From: Achromobacter aegrifaciens | Lineage (GTDB): Bacteria > Pseudomonadota > Gammaproteobacteria > Burkholderiales > Burkholderiaceae_B | Direction: 5' to 3' | NCBI RefSeq assembly: GCF_902859735.1 | Contig: NZ_CADIJY010000001.1 | Location: 744,001 to 808,000, forward strand | DNA: 64,000 nucleotides | In this document: positions 7,689 through 16,617 of the stretch, one piece after another | Layout of the letters: each line of letters opens with the position of its first letter | Numbering within the stretch: position 1 is the stretch's first letter | Position numbers and translations under genes: made by a program | The notes under the pieces: generated by a model | The model's database searches: none | Seen by the model: the letters and a program-made list of their open reading frames with translations, nothing else | Told to the model about the DNA's origin: nothing

Positions 7689-10600
7689 TGGACATGTCCG
7701 TCTTGCGTACGGCCTGGGCGCAGCTGGCGCAGAAGCGGATGCTGACGCAGTCGCCGCCGAACATGACGCAGGAGCCGGTGTGGCTGGGATCGGCCTGGCT
7801 GGCGGGCAGGCCGAAGTGGCAGTGGTTGCCGAACTGGGAGTAGAAATACGGACCCTTGTCGAGTTTGGACGAGTCCATGTCGGCTTCGTCCGGGTGGGCG
7901 CGTACCCACTCGGGTCCGCTGGGCGTCATGCCGATCAGGTGGCCGATCTCGTGCACCAGCGTCTGCTGCAGATAATCCAGCGTGTTGGGCTCCCAGGGGC
8001 TCATCGCCGCCACGCCGAGGAGGTTGGTGCCAGGGAACGCCACGCCGCCTGCGGAGCTTTCCAGCAACCGGACCTTCAGAATGATCTTGCCCGAGGTCGG
8101 CACGGGCACCAGGCCCGCCATGCGGATGTTCAGGGTATCGCAGGCCTTGGGATTCGCAGGGTCGTAAGGCACCGGGGTCATGCGATCCTTGGGGATGGGG
8201 ACCTGCCTGATGCCGGCCGCAGGGTCGGTGTACTCGAACAGGCATTCGACGTACCAGTCCACGCCAGGTTCGATGTGATACCACAGGAAGCTGAGGGTGC
8301 CGTCGGCGTTGACGAACTGCACCTGCTTGTCGGCCGCGCCGGGGCCGGCCGAGGCTTGCACGTAAATGGGCTGGACGGGCAGCATCGTGGCCAGCCGGTC
8401 GATGTGGCAGACGACGAGCGTATAGGGCTCGTGATCCGGGCCCTGCGACCCTGGATAGACGGAGGCGGCCAGCCGGCGCAGGCGTTCATAGCCGTCGTCC
8501 GTGAACACGTCCATGTTGGCGTCGCCGCGCGTGCTGACCGGCGGCAATTGCACGACGTCCACACCATGCCGCGCGTATTCCGTAGCGGTCGGCTGGAAGC
8601 CGTGGCGGCGCGCCAGAGCCTCGGGGCCGGGTAGCATGATCTCCTGGAGATATAGCCGCCTTGCGGTCTCGACCTGCTCCGTGGAGATGATCTGGTTCTT
8701 GTCGTTCACCACCTCGAAGGTATAGGTGTTCAGGCCGGCGGCGGGCAGGGTGATGTTGTCGACCACCTTGGTGCCGTCGGCGTCGGTTACGTAGCTGTAC
8801 GAACGCTGGTTGGGCTCGCGGTACAGCGGTTGGCGGCTTTGCTCACGCGCGGAGTACACCGCGTTGCCCGGACGCGGGCTGACCTTGACGCTGAAGCGAT
8901 GCTGGCCGGCCTTGTTGAAGCGCACGCGGATCCTGGGCCTGTTGGTCTGGCGGTCCAGGCTGTCCAGCGCCTGGCCATCGTTCCAGACCTCGTCCTCTTC
9001 CTTCAGGTTGACGTACTGGAGCTTGGCGCCGCTCCTGGCCCGGTAGGCGGACGGCGTGGGTGCGCCGGCATCCGGCGTCCCGGCCGCTGCGGAGCCGCCC
9101 GCGTCCTGGCCGCCGGGCGCGCCAGCGGGCCTCGCCACAGGGCCGGGCAGGCCGACGCCGGCCATTTCCATGACCCGCTTGGCCATCGCCGGATAAGGCG
9201 AGTTCGCCACCGCCGGAATGTTCATGATCGCCTCCGCCACCTTGGGCAGCGTGACGTTGGATATCGTGGGCGATTGCAGGATGGCGCCGACCACGGACGG
9301 AATCGCGGAGTCGGTCAGGCCCGGCGTGCTGAGTATGGCGCCCGCCACCGCGGGCAGATTGCCCTGGTTGACGTCGGGCATGGCCAGCAGCGTGTTCACC
9401 GCGGAGCTCAGCGCGGCGGGGCGGCCGCCCATGGCGCCCATGGCCTGGGTCATGACCGGGCCAATGGCGGACCCCACGCCACCGCTGCCGGCGGCGGTCA
9501 GGTTGGAGGCGGCGCCCAGGGCGGATGCCGCCGTGGCGTTGCCCATTGCCGTGGCGGCGCTGGAAGCGCCCGACAGCATGCCCGAGGCCGACGGGCCGGC
9601 GCCTGCGGCCGGCGAGGCGAAGGTGGATGCCTGCGAGGCCAGGGCCGACGCCTGCGTAGCCATGCCGCCGGCCTTGGACACGGCGCCTGCCGCGTCAGTC
9701 AGCGCCTGGGGCATGGAAACCGCGCCGGCCAGTGCGTCGCCAGCGCCCTGTGGAATCTTCATGGTGGAGAGGCCGCCGTCCATCAGCGACGGCGTTGCCA
9801 TGCTGGCCAAGGATTGCGTGGCGCCGTTAGCCAGTGAGGACGTGGCGCCGCCAGTCAGCGACGGAGCCACATTCTGCATGGCCGTTTGCGCCATGCCGCC
9901 GGCCTTTGCCATGGCGCCCGACATCAGTTCCGAGCCCGCCTTGCCCGCTGCCTGCATGGTCTTGCCGGCCATCGCGCCCAATTCCTGCACGGGCTTGAGC
10001 GCTTCGCCGGCCATGCTCTTGGCCTGGTCCAGCATGCCGGAGGCGCCATCGGCCGCGGCGGACAGGCCGTTGGATACGGCGGTTGCGCCGCTTGCAAGCG
10101 CCGCGCCCGCGCTACCCAGCAGCGAGCTTTGCGATCCACTGGCTGCAGCTGCTGTGGGGCCTCCAGCCGCTGCAGCCGAGGCGACCGCGCCGGTCGCCCC
10201 AGCCGCATTCAGCGCCTGGCCGGAGCCGGCTTGCGCCTGCAGCTTGGCCTTGGGACGGTGCACCAGTTCGGCCGTGACCAGCATCGGATCTCCCACTTGC
10301 GAGGACGGCAGCGCCGGCAGCGCGGCCGCGTCGCTGGCAGGCCCGATCAGGTTGTGGGATGCGCCCTTGACCGAGAACATCCCCGGCCCCTTGAACAGGA
10401 TGTCGCCGCCATTCATGACGATGCTGGCGCCGGCGGCCTGCAGGGTGATGCTCTGGTTCGCCAGGATCTCGATGCTGTCGGTAGTGGAGGTGACGGTGAT
10501 GTCCTGGCCGGCCAGCATTTCCAGCATGTCGGTATGCGCGTGGATCGACACAGGCGATTCGGCGGCGACGGCGCGGATGCCGCCGTCCTGCACGAACAGG

Positions 10601-12873
10601 CTGGTGGAGCGGCCGGAGGCCGTGGCAAAGGTCTGGCGCGCGGCCACGTGGCCGTCGGCCTGCGCGGTGACGTGCAGGTTTTCGCTGGCGTGCAGGATGG
10701 CCGAGGCGGGCGTGGCGAAGTTCAGGGAGGACGGCGCGTCGATCAGCATGCGGGCGCCGTCGATGCGCTCCACTGCGTCCGTGCCGGTGCGTTCGCCGCC
10801 GCTGGCCTTGACCGCCTGCTGGCCGCCTACGCTGCCCGGATAGCGGCCATCGCCCTTGGGATCGATGGCGCGGGTCAGCGTGTCGTATTGGCTGGTGGCC
10901 GCGAGCGCGCGCGCCTGGCGCTGCGCGCCGGCGGCATCCAGGCGTTGCGCCGCATTCTGCGCCCCGCGCAGCAGCGCCAGCGCTTCCTGCGCGTCGGCCT
11001 GGGTGGAGCGCGCGTCCTCGCGTGCGTTGGCGGACAGCAGCATGCCTTGTCCTGAGCGCACCACGGTCCAGGCATCCGAGCGCAGCTCGAAGCCGGTGCC
11101 GCGCCATGTGCCGCGACTGGATTCATCCGCGCCCTGTGCGACCAGATAGCCCAGGCCCAGCTGCGTGGCGCCGATGGAACTCGACAGGCGCGTGCGCATC
11201 TGCCGCGGCGTGTCGTCGAACAGCCATTGGCTGTGGCCCTCGCCGTCCAGGCCCTTGCTGTGCCAGCCGCTGAGCCTGCCGGGATGATTGGCTTCAGCGT
11301 CCTCGCCGGCGGACCAGGGCGGCAGGTCGGCGTCGTTGTACAGCTGGGCCGAGGCCACGGGCTGGTCGATGTCGCCGTCCAGGAATTCGACCAGGACCTC
11401 GGTGCCTTTGCGCGGCAGATGGTGCGCGCCCCAATTGGGACCGGCCTGTGCGCCCGCAACGCGCAGCCAGGTGCCGGAACTGTCGTCGCCCGGCGCATTG
11501 CCGGTGTCGTCGCCATGGCTGCGGTGCGCCAGGCCACCCGGTAGCGGACGCGCGCCGCGCTGCCAGGGGAATTGCACCTTGATGCGCAGGTCGCGGCCCG
11601 AGGAAATGGGCGCGTCCTGCGCAGCCACCACTACGGCCGCCAGGCCTTCGGGCGCCGTGGGCTTGGCGCGCCAGCCGGGCATGAGCGGCGCGGCTGCCGG
11701 CAGGGCGCCGAAGGTATTGCGGTAAGAGCCATGTTCCAGATCGGAATCGCCCAGCGCCTGGGCGGCCTGGCTGCCCAGGTTGTTGGCGGCTTCGTGTTCG
11801 ACGTGCAGCAGCGTGTAGCGGTTGCCGCCCATCTCATCGACGGCCTGGCCCGAGCCCCCGGCGTAGCGGCTGTGCTGCGTCAGCGTGAAGTCATGGCCGG
11901 GCATCATCTGGCGGGCCGTGCCGCCGCCGTCGAAGCGCACCATGCGGGCTTCATGCGCCTGCAGGCTGCGCGCGGCGGCAAGCTCCGCGCTGTCGCCGTC
12001 GGCATGGCGGCCGTGGCCGTCGTAGTCATAGTCTTCAAGGCGGGGCACCGCGCCGGCCTGGACGTCGGACTGCGCATGCGCCGCGTGCGCGAGCAGCTTG
12101 CGGTCGTCCCAGGCCAGGCGCGTCACGGCATTAGGCCGTACCGCCCGGGACGCGCCAAAGCGTGTGATGCTGTCCTCGGTTTCCGTGGCGTCGCTGCGGT
12201 GAAAGCGCAGCGTGGCATCGGGGCAGACGGGCCGCGCCGCGCGAGTGTCGAACACGACCAGCCGGTGGCGCGCGCCGCCCGAGGCTTCGTCCTGCTGTTC
12301 GCCCTGCTGGTGGTCGAAGCGGAAGCTCAAGCCGGCTTCGGCCATCAGGCGCAGCACGAAGGCCAGGTCGGTCTCGCGGTACTGTGTGCGTAGTGGACGC
12401 GGCGCGGGCGGTTCGGCGATGTCGAACGAGTAGGCCGCCTGCGGATAGTCGGCGAAGATCTCGCTCAGGATGTCAGTGACCGACTTGTCCTGGTACAGAA
12501 AGCTGTCGCGGCGCAGGCCCAGGGCTGCCAGCCAGGGCGCGGCGTGCAGCCGGTAGCGCGCCAGGCCGCCGTCTGCGCCCAGCGCGTCCACGCCTTCCAC
12601 CACTGCATGCCATTGGCGCCTGTTGCCGTCGGCCAGCAGCAGGCTGACGCTGATCTCGCGGCCCAGCAGGGCTTGCACATCCAGTTCGGCCGAGGACGCC
12701 AGGCAATCCAGCGTCAGGGCAAACAGTTCAGACACGCCTTCGCGCAGGACCATCCGTTCTACCGCCAGCGCCGCATCCAGGGGCGTGCGCACCTGTAGCA
12801 TGCGGGCGTTCTGGGAGAGGGCGGCAACATCCAGGCTGCTGAATCCGGCGGGCGCTTGGGAACGGTCGGTCAT
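7669..12873 (-). CDS. vgrG: Evolved VgrG with C-terminal zinc metalloprotease domain
   Basis: A 1734-residue protein. The gp27-like region covers about 1-400 and the OB fold about 455-510 (GTWLRVAGAQAGPNW, DIDQPVASAQLYN). DUF2345 covers about 690-845. An Ala/Gly/Ser-rich linker of about 285 residues follows (about 885-1170), then four degenerate 18-residue repeats (1172-1237), a beta-rich region, and a catalytic domain from about 1500. The protease motif is H1641-E-I-G-H1645-L-I-G1648, with NHC at 1683-1685, CVM at 1702-1704 and CASC at 1715-1718. This order resembles archaemetzincins, where HExxH, a His followed by Cys, a Met-turn after Cys and a CxxC bind a catalytic and a structural zinc. 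The gene is the last structural member of the tssJKL operon. VgrG trimer formation would deliver three protease domains per shot. Confidence 0.9.
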   Translation of the reverse strand: MTDRSQAPAGFSSLDVAALSQNARMLQVRTPLDAALAVERMVLREGVSELFALTLDCLASSAELDVQALLGREISVSLLLADGNRRQWHAVVEGVDALGADGGLARYRLHAAPWLAALGLRRDSFLYQDKSVTDILSEIFADYPQAAYSFDIAEPPAPRPLRTQYRETDLAFVLRLMAEAGLSFRFDHQQGEQQDEASGGARHRLVVFDTRAARPVCPDATLRFHRSDATETEDSITRFGASRAVRPNAVTRLAWDDRKLLAHAAHAQSDVQAGAVPRLEDYDYDGHGRHADGDSAELAAARSLQAHEARMVRFDGGGTARQMMPGHDFTLTQHSRYAGGSGQAVDEMGGNRYTLLHVEHEAANNLGSQAAQALGDSDLEHGSYRNTFGALPAAAPLMPGWRAKPTAPEGLAAVVVAAQDAPISSGRDLRIKVQFPWQRGARPLPGGLAHRSHGDDTGNAPGDDSSGTWLRVAGAQAGPNWGAHHLPRKGTEVLVEFLDGDIDQPVASAQLYNDADLPPWSAGEDAEANHPGRLSGWHSKGLDGEGHSQWLFDDTPRQMRTRLSSSIGATQLGLGYLVAQGADESSRGTWRGTGFELRSDAWTVVRSGQGMLLSANAREDARSTQADAQEALALLRGAQNAAQRLDAAGAQRQARALAATSQYDTLTRAIDPKGDGRYPGSVGGQQAVKASGGERTGTDAVERIDGARMLIDAPSSLNFATPASAILHASENLHVTAQADGHVAARQTFATASGRSTSLFVQDGGIRAVAAESPVSIHAHTDMLEMLAGQDITVTSTTDSIEILANQSITLQAAGASIVMNGGDILFKGPGMFSVKGASHNLIGPASDAAALPALPSSQVGDPMLVTAELVHRPKAKLQAQAGSGQALNAAGATGAVASAAAAGGPTAAAASGSQSSLLGSAGAALASGATAVSNGLSAAADGASGMLDQAKSMAGEALKPVQELGAMAGKTMQAAGKAGSELMSGAMAKAGGMAQTAMQNVAPSLTGGATSSLANGATQSLASMATPSLMDGGLSTMKIPQGAGDALAGAVSMPQALTDAAGAVSKAGGMATQASALASQASTFASPAAGAGPSASGMLSGASSAATAMGNATAASALGAASNLTAAGSGGVGSAIGPVMTQAMGAMGGRPAALSSAVNTLLAMPDVNQGNLPAVAGAILSTPGLTDSAIPSVVGAILQSPTISNVTLPKVAEAIMNIPAVANSPYPAMAKRVMEMAGVGLPGPVARPAGAPGGQDAGGSAAAGTPDAGAPTPSAYRARSGAKLQYVNLKEEDEVWNDGQALDSLDRQTNRPRIRVRFNKAGQHRFSVKVSPRPGNAVYSAREQSRQPLYREPNQRSYSYVTDADGTKVVDNITLPAAGLNTYTFEVVNDKNQIISTEQVETARRLYLQEIMLPGPEALARRHGFQPTATEYARHGVDVVQLPPVSTRGDANMDVFTDDGYERLRRLAASVYPGSQGPDHEPYTLVVCHIDRLATMLPVQPIYVQASAGPGAADKQVQFVNADGTLSFLWYHIEPGVDWYVECLFEYTDPAAGIRQVPIPKDRMTPVPYDPANPKACDTLNIRMAGLVPVPTSGKIILKVRLLESSAGGVAFPGTNLLGVAAMSPWEPNTLDYLQQTLVHEIGHLIGMTPSGPEWVRAHPDEADMDSSKLDKGPYFYSQFGNHCHFGLPASQADPSHTGSCVMFGGDCVSIRFCASCAQAVRKTDMSNGWPSF
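9163..9360 (-). repeat. Four 18-residue repeats inside the evolved VgrG
   Basis: Residues 1172-1237 of the evolved VgrG read as successive units of about 18 residues: NLPAVAGAILSTPGLTDS, AIPSVVGAILQSPTISNV, TLPKVAEAIMNIPAVANS and a shorter PYPAMAKRVMEM. Each has the pattern x-L/I-P-x-V-x-x-A-I followed by a Pro turn, consistent with short amphipathic helices stacked like a solenoid. They separate the low-complexity Ala/Gly linker from the beta-rich region before the protease. At DNA level the copies have diverged, so this is an old protein repeat and not a recent tandem duplication. Confidence 0.7.
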
Positions 12874-12898
12874 GGTGCTGAGCGGTGGCCTGAGGCCT

Positions 12899-13678
12899 TC
12901 AGGGTAGCGAGATGGTCAGGTGCGCGGCGCGCGGGCCGATCTTGACGATGTCATGGTACGGAGCCATGGCGGTCTGCATGTCGCGGTTCAGGAAGTGGCT
13001 CATGCCCAGATAGGCCAGCAGCCCCAGCAGCGCGAACAACGCGCCGATGCTCCACAGCGGCACGTCGCGCTTGAGCGTGTGGGCGATCTTGTCGGGCAGG
13101 GGCCAGTGCGGCGCGAAGCCCGCGCGCTTGCCGCGCAGCAACGTGATTTCATCGCCAAGCCGCGCCGTGAGATAGCCCAGCTTCTCCTGGCCTTCGATCA
13201 TGTACTTGCCCTGGAAGCCCAGCAGCAGGCACATGTAGAACACTTCCAGCGATTGCAGGCGCGGCGCGCCCTGCGCGCGCAGGTCTTCCAGGCGCGCAAA
13301 GAAATTCTCGCCCGCAAGCTGTTCGCCAAACAGGGTCAGCTGCAGCGGCTGCAGCATCCAGGCGTCGCGGATGGAAAAGCCCGAATTCAGCACGGTCTCG
13401 TCCACCGCGGCGCAAAATGCGTACTTGGTGGCGTAGACGTCCTCGGCCGGAATGTCCATCTTCTTCGCGCTGCGCTCGAAGTCTGCCAGGAACTGCTGCA
13501 CGCGCGCCGAGAACGAGGCGGCGTCCACGGGTTCCTGGCCGCTTTTCAGCAGGAACAGCATCAGGAAGCCGTCGTACAGCAGGTCCAGCAGGGACTTCGC
13601 GGGGCGCGAGCCATAGAAATCGGCGGCTCGGGGAGGGAGCGAGGCTCCGGGCATCAGGGTAGGCGCGGCGGCGGTCAT
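12899..13678 (-). CDS. tssL: TssL (DotU family) inner-membrane T6SS protein
   Basis: A 259-residue protein. Residues about 25-200 form the cytosolic DotU helical bundle (LLDLLYDGFLMLFLLKSG, YAFCAAVDETVLNS, FFARLEDL, FYMCLLLGFQGKY), followed by one transmembrane helix near the C-terminus (LWSIGALFALLGLLAYLGM) and a short periplasmic tail. There is no peptidoglycan-binding OmpA-like extension, so it needs a partner for cell-wall anchoring. TssL forms the membrane complex with TssM and TssJ and docks the baseplate through TssK. The gene starts nine bases after the tssK stop and lies upstream of the evolved vgrG. Confidence 0.95.
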   Translation of the reverse strand: MTAAAPTLMPGASLPPRAADFYGSRPAKSLLDLLYDGFLMLFLLKSGQEPVDAASFSARVQQFLADFERSAKKMDIPAEDVYATKYAFCAAVDETVLNSGFSIRDAWMLQPLQLTLFGEQLAGENFFARLEDLRAQGAPRLQSLEVFYMCLLLGFQGKYMIEGQEKLGYLTARLGDEITLLRGKRAGFAPHWPLPDKIAHTLKRDVPLWSIGALFALLGLLAYLGMSHFLNRDMQTAMAPYHDIVKIGPRAAHLTISLP

Positions 13679-13687
13679 GGGCAGGCT

Positions 13688-15034
13688 CTAGCGGGTGACG
13701 GCGATGAGGTCCAGTTTCAGTTCAGGTATGCCCGAGGGGGCATAGATGGCGATGCTGCGTGCCTGCAGCATGCGGTCATACAGCGAGCCGCGTGTTTGCA
13801 GGGTGAAGTAGCAAGCGCCCGGCTTGACGGGCACGGCGGGCGGAACCTGCGGCGTGTAGACGAGCTGCACGCCGGGCATGGCCGAGAGCACCAGCTTTTC
13901 CACGTCGTCGGGCGCGCCCACCTTGAAGCGCAACGGCACGGTCTCGGCCAGTTCGCTGGCCGGCGTGGCGGCGGATACCGACAGGTAGAGCGCGGTGGTC
14001 TCGTCGAGCTTGCCGGAATCCAGCCGGCCGACGTGGAACGAGGGGCGCAGTTCTTCCAGCACGATGGAGAAGTAGCGGGTGGAGATGACGGTGTCGAGCA
14101 GGTCGCGCAGGATTTCGTCCAGCTGCGCGAAGGCCGCGCCCGGCGCGTCATGCTGGTAGGCCGGCAGGTCCGCCAGGGTGTGCACCTTGGAGAAGGTCAT
14201 GAGCGCGCCGGCCAGCCGCAGCATTTCCTGGAACAGGCGCTCGGGATGCAGCTGCGGGTTGTGGAACAGGTGCGACAGCGCGGAATAGGCTTCGTTGCAG
14301 GTGTGCAGCAGCCAGAACGAGGCCACATCGCCCGAGCGGAACTCGATGATGTTCTTGTTCGGTTCGCGGTGAAAGCCATAGAGCGCGTTGACCTTGGCCT
14401 GCAGCGCGTCCAGCAGCCGGCGCAGCTGTTCGAACAGCGCGCTGCACGCCTGCACCGTGACGCTGGGGGCGATGAAGCTGGTGTCCAGCTCGTAGCCGGC
14501 GCTGGCCGTGCGGCGCACGCGCGCTACGGGAATGGTCAGCAGCGCGTCGCGTGGCTCGTGTTCCGACAGCAGGCGCACGTTCTTGCGCAGGAAGGCAAGT
14601 TCGGCCGTGCTGGCGTTGGTGTACAGATCCGGCGCGGGGCTGTCCTGGTGCGCATAGCGCGCATCGAAGCCCTGTTCCTGGCGCGTGTCCCGATAGTTGC
14701 CGCCGATGTCCTTCATCGGATGCAGCGCCAGGTAGAACACCGCCGTGCTGGCGCCGTCCAGGCCGTCCAGCGCGACGGCGGGCGGCAGGTCGTCGTTATG
14801 GGGGGCGCTGTAGATTTCGCCGTCGGGAAATATCGCGGAGAGCTCGGTGGCGCGCAGCATGCCGTTGGCAAGCGCCGCCGCGTCGAAGCGCGCCGCGCGC
14901 AGGCCCCATGCATAGGGATGCAGCGCGCGGCTCATTTCCGCGAGGCGGGCCTCGTGGTACGCGTCTTGGCGTTGAAAATGTTGGGGCCGCAGGAACAGCC
15001 CCTCTCCCCACAGTATCTTCGCTGAATGGCTCAC
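13688..15034 (-). CDS. tssK: TssK baseplate protein
   Basis: A 448-residue protein of typical TssK length. The start SAKILWGEGLFLRPQHFQRQD is the hallmark N-terminal strand-loop of the family, and the receptor-like C-terminal domain includes LVYTPQVPPAVPVKPG. TssK trimers link the TssEFG wedge to the TssJLM membrane complex. It is the second gene of the minus-strand operon, 65 bases after tssJ and nine bases before tssL. No anomalies seen. Confidence 0.97.
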   Translation of the reverse strand: MSHSAKILWGEGLFLRPQHFQRQDAYHEARLAEMSRALHPYAWGLRAARFDAAALANGMLRATELSAIFPDGEIYSAPHNDDLPPAVALDGLDGASTAVFYLALHPMKDIGGNYRDTRQEQGFDARYAHQDSPAPDLYTNASTAELAFLRKNVRLLSEHEPRDALLTIPVARVRRTASAGYELDTSFIAPSVTVQACSALFEQLRRLLDALQAKVNALYGFHREPNKNIIEFRSGDVASFWLLHTCNEAYSALSHLFHNPQLHPERLFQEMLRLAGALMTFSKVHTLADLPAYQHDAPGAAFAQLDEILRDLLDTVISTRYFSIVLEELRPSFHVGRLDSGKLDETTALYLSVSAATPASELAETVPLRFKVGAPDDVEKLVLSAMPGVQLVYTPQVPPAVPVKPGACYFTLQTRGSLYDRMLQARSIAIYAPSGIPELKLDLIAVTR

Positions 15035-15099
15035 GTTTGCTGGCTCTTGCTTCTTATATATAGAGGGCGTCGATGACGGCGGCTAGGCGCGGCTTGCGT

Positions 15100-15717
15100 T
15101 CAGTTCGGGCATTGCACCGAGCCGAGGCGGGCCGGGTCGAAGCCGGGCACGCCCGGTGGCAACACTATCTGTCCGGTGACCACGGTCATCGCGCAGGCAT
15201 GGGCGCCCATGACGATGCCGGTGTCCTCGGCGGTCTTCACTTCGAATACGTATTTCCAACGCTGCGGCGCGGGCGCGTAGAACAAGCCCGCGACAGCGAT
15301 GTAGGCAGCGGTTTTAGGCACTTTTTCCAGGTGTTCGTAGCGCTGTCCCGGCGTCAGTGTGACTTCGCGTGCAGCGATGATGCTGTCACCCAACGCCGCC
15401 TTTTCGGCGTCAGTATCAACCAATTGCGTGAGCGGTGCGCGCTGAAATGCCTCGGCATTCTTCAAATAGTATATTTTCGTAACCACAGCCATTGGCTGTC
15501 CGCTACTCGCATTCAAATTTTCTCCGGCATGTATCGCCAATTTCACATCGATTGGCGCATTCGGGTCTTTTTTCAGGCCCGCCATATCCATCATGCCGCC
15601 GGTCATTCCGGCCACCGCTCCGATCGCTGAAACCGCTGCGCAACCGCTGATTACGGGGCTTGCCGCGATGATGGCCGCTGCTGCCATGCACCGAGAAAAA
15701 TAGAGATGTTTTGACAT
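15100..15717 (-). CDS. tssJ: TssJ outer-membrane lipoprotein of the T6SS
   Basis: A 205-residue lipoprotein with a signal peptide and lipobox VISGC, lipidated Cys26. The mature part is the transthyretin-like TssJ fold: PIDVKLAIHAGENLNAS, VVTKIYYLKNAEAFQRAPL, and an ITLTPGQ-like REVTLTPGQRYEHLE. TssJ sits on the inner leaflet of the outer membrane and binds the periplasmic end of TssM. It is slightly longer than usual owing to a Met/Gly-rich stretch (GMTGGMMDM) after the Cys and a Cys-containing C-terminal extension. It is the first gene of the minus-strand operon, diverging from the TPR lipoprotein gene 156 bases away. Confidence 0.92.
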   Translation of the reverse strand: MSKHLYFSRCMAAAAIIAASPVISGCAAVSAIGAVAGMTGGMMDMAGLKKDPNAPIDVKLAIHAGENLNASSGQPMAVVTKIYYLKNAEAFQRAPLTQLVDTDAEKAALGDSIIAAREVTLTPGQRYEHLEKVPKTAAYIAVAGLFYAPAPQRWKYVFEVKTAEDTGIVMGAHACAMTVVTGQIVLPPGVPGFDPARLGSVQCPN

Positions 15718-15873
15718 GGCTCTTTATACCGGAAGCCTGCGACAACATACAGATCACGGCACGATGAGCGAAGTTTCTGCGCGAGTTACATGAAGTAATG
15801 CACTGTAGTGCTGCGCTAACAAAAGGTTGTTGAAATACGCGGCCTTGGTTACACCCTCCTACATACCAAAAAA
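15718..15873. promoter_or_regulatory. Divergent promoter region of the two T6SS operons
   Basis: These 156 bases separate the starts of tssJ (left) and the TPR lipoprotein (right), so they must contain the promoters for both core operons. The stretch is AT-richer than its surroundings. I looked for a sigma-54 -24/-12 element, common for T6SS operons, and found none with correct GG-N10-GC spacing. No clear sigma-70 pair could be assigned by eye either. Confidence 0.5.
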
Positions 15874-16572
15874 ATGCACATATCCCGGGTTCTCCTCATC
15901 GGCGCAATGATGGCCTTCCTCGCGGGCTGCGCCACGTCCCCCAAGCCGCAGACCGACGCCGAGTACAAGCAGTCGATGACGCACGCCACGCAGACGCTGG
16001 CTGCCAAGGGCAACGATCAGGCGGTTGCCGAGTTCCAGGAAATAGCCCTGCTCAATCCCGCGCGCGGCGAGCCGTGGTCGTACATCGCCAAGATCCGCTT
16101 CGACGAGCAGAAGTACGGCGAGGCCATCGTCGCGGCCGATGAAGCGCTGAACCGCGACCCCGAAGACTTCACCGCCAAGACCGTGCGGGCCGTGGGCGGC
16201 CTGCGCGTGGCCATGCAATCGCTGGCCGATCTGCGCGCCAACGCGCTGTTGGCGGGCAACGCCCGCACTGATGCGGTGGCGCTGGCTGCCGCCATGCGTG
16301 AAACCCTGGGCCAGGACGTGCTGTTCCCCGAGGGTTACAAGCCCCCGCGCCCGCGCCAGCCGCGGCGCAACGATGCGCAGGGCGCGGCCGCCGCGCAACA
16401 GGCCAAGCCTGCCGCCAACGCGGCGGCGGCGACGCCGCCCGCTACGCCTGCGGCCCCCGCGGCGAATTCCGCTGCGGCTCCCGCCGCAAAGCCGCCTGTG
16501 GCCCCGGCTGCTTCCGGCGCCGCGCCGGCCGGCCGCGCGCCGGATCCGTTCGGCAACCTCCTCAAACCCTGA
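15874..16572 (+). CDS. TPR lipoprotein heading the core T6SS operon
   Basis: A 232-residue protein with lipobox FLAGC and lipidated Cys19. Residues about 35-110 form two TPR-like helical pairs (DQAVAEFQEIALLNPARGEPW, YGEAIVAADEALNRDPEDFTAK). The last ~80 residues are a Pro/Ala-rich, disordered tail ending in DPFGNLLKP. Lipoproteins of this kind precede tssB in several betaproteobacterial T6SS clusters; the exact role is not established, but TPRs suggest a scaffold for the membrane complex. It is 45 bases upstream of tssB on the same strand. Confidence 0.8.
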   Translation: MHISRVLLIGAMMAFLAGCATSPKPQTDAEYKQSMTHATQTLAAKGNDQAVAEFQEIALLNPARGEPWSYIAKIRFDEQKYGEAIVAADEALNRDPEDFTAKTVRAVGGLRVAMQSLADLRANALLAGNARTDAVALAAAMRETLGQDVLFPEGYKPPRPRQPRRNDAQGAAAAQQAKPAANAAAATPPATPAAPAANSAAAPAAKPPVAPAASGAAPAGRAPDPFGNLLKP

Positions 16573-16617
16573 TCGGGCCCCACGGCCTCTTCACTATGCA
16601 CTTCGCTTGGAGCCCCC

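Noticed and set aside
12920-15025. A 701-codon + strand frame opposite tssL and tssK
   Set aside because: Low-complexity Arg/Gly/Gln composition and complete overlap with two well-recognised T6SS genes on the other strand.
15718-15873. Possible sigma-54 promoter between the divergent T6SS operons
   Set aside because: The best candidate, around GGCACGATGAGC, has only eight bases between GG and GC instead of ten.
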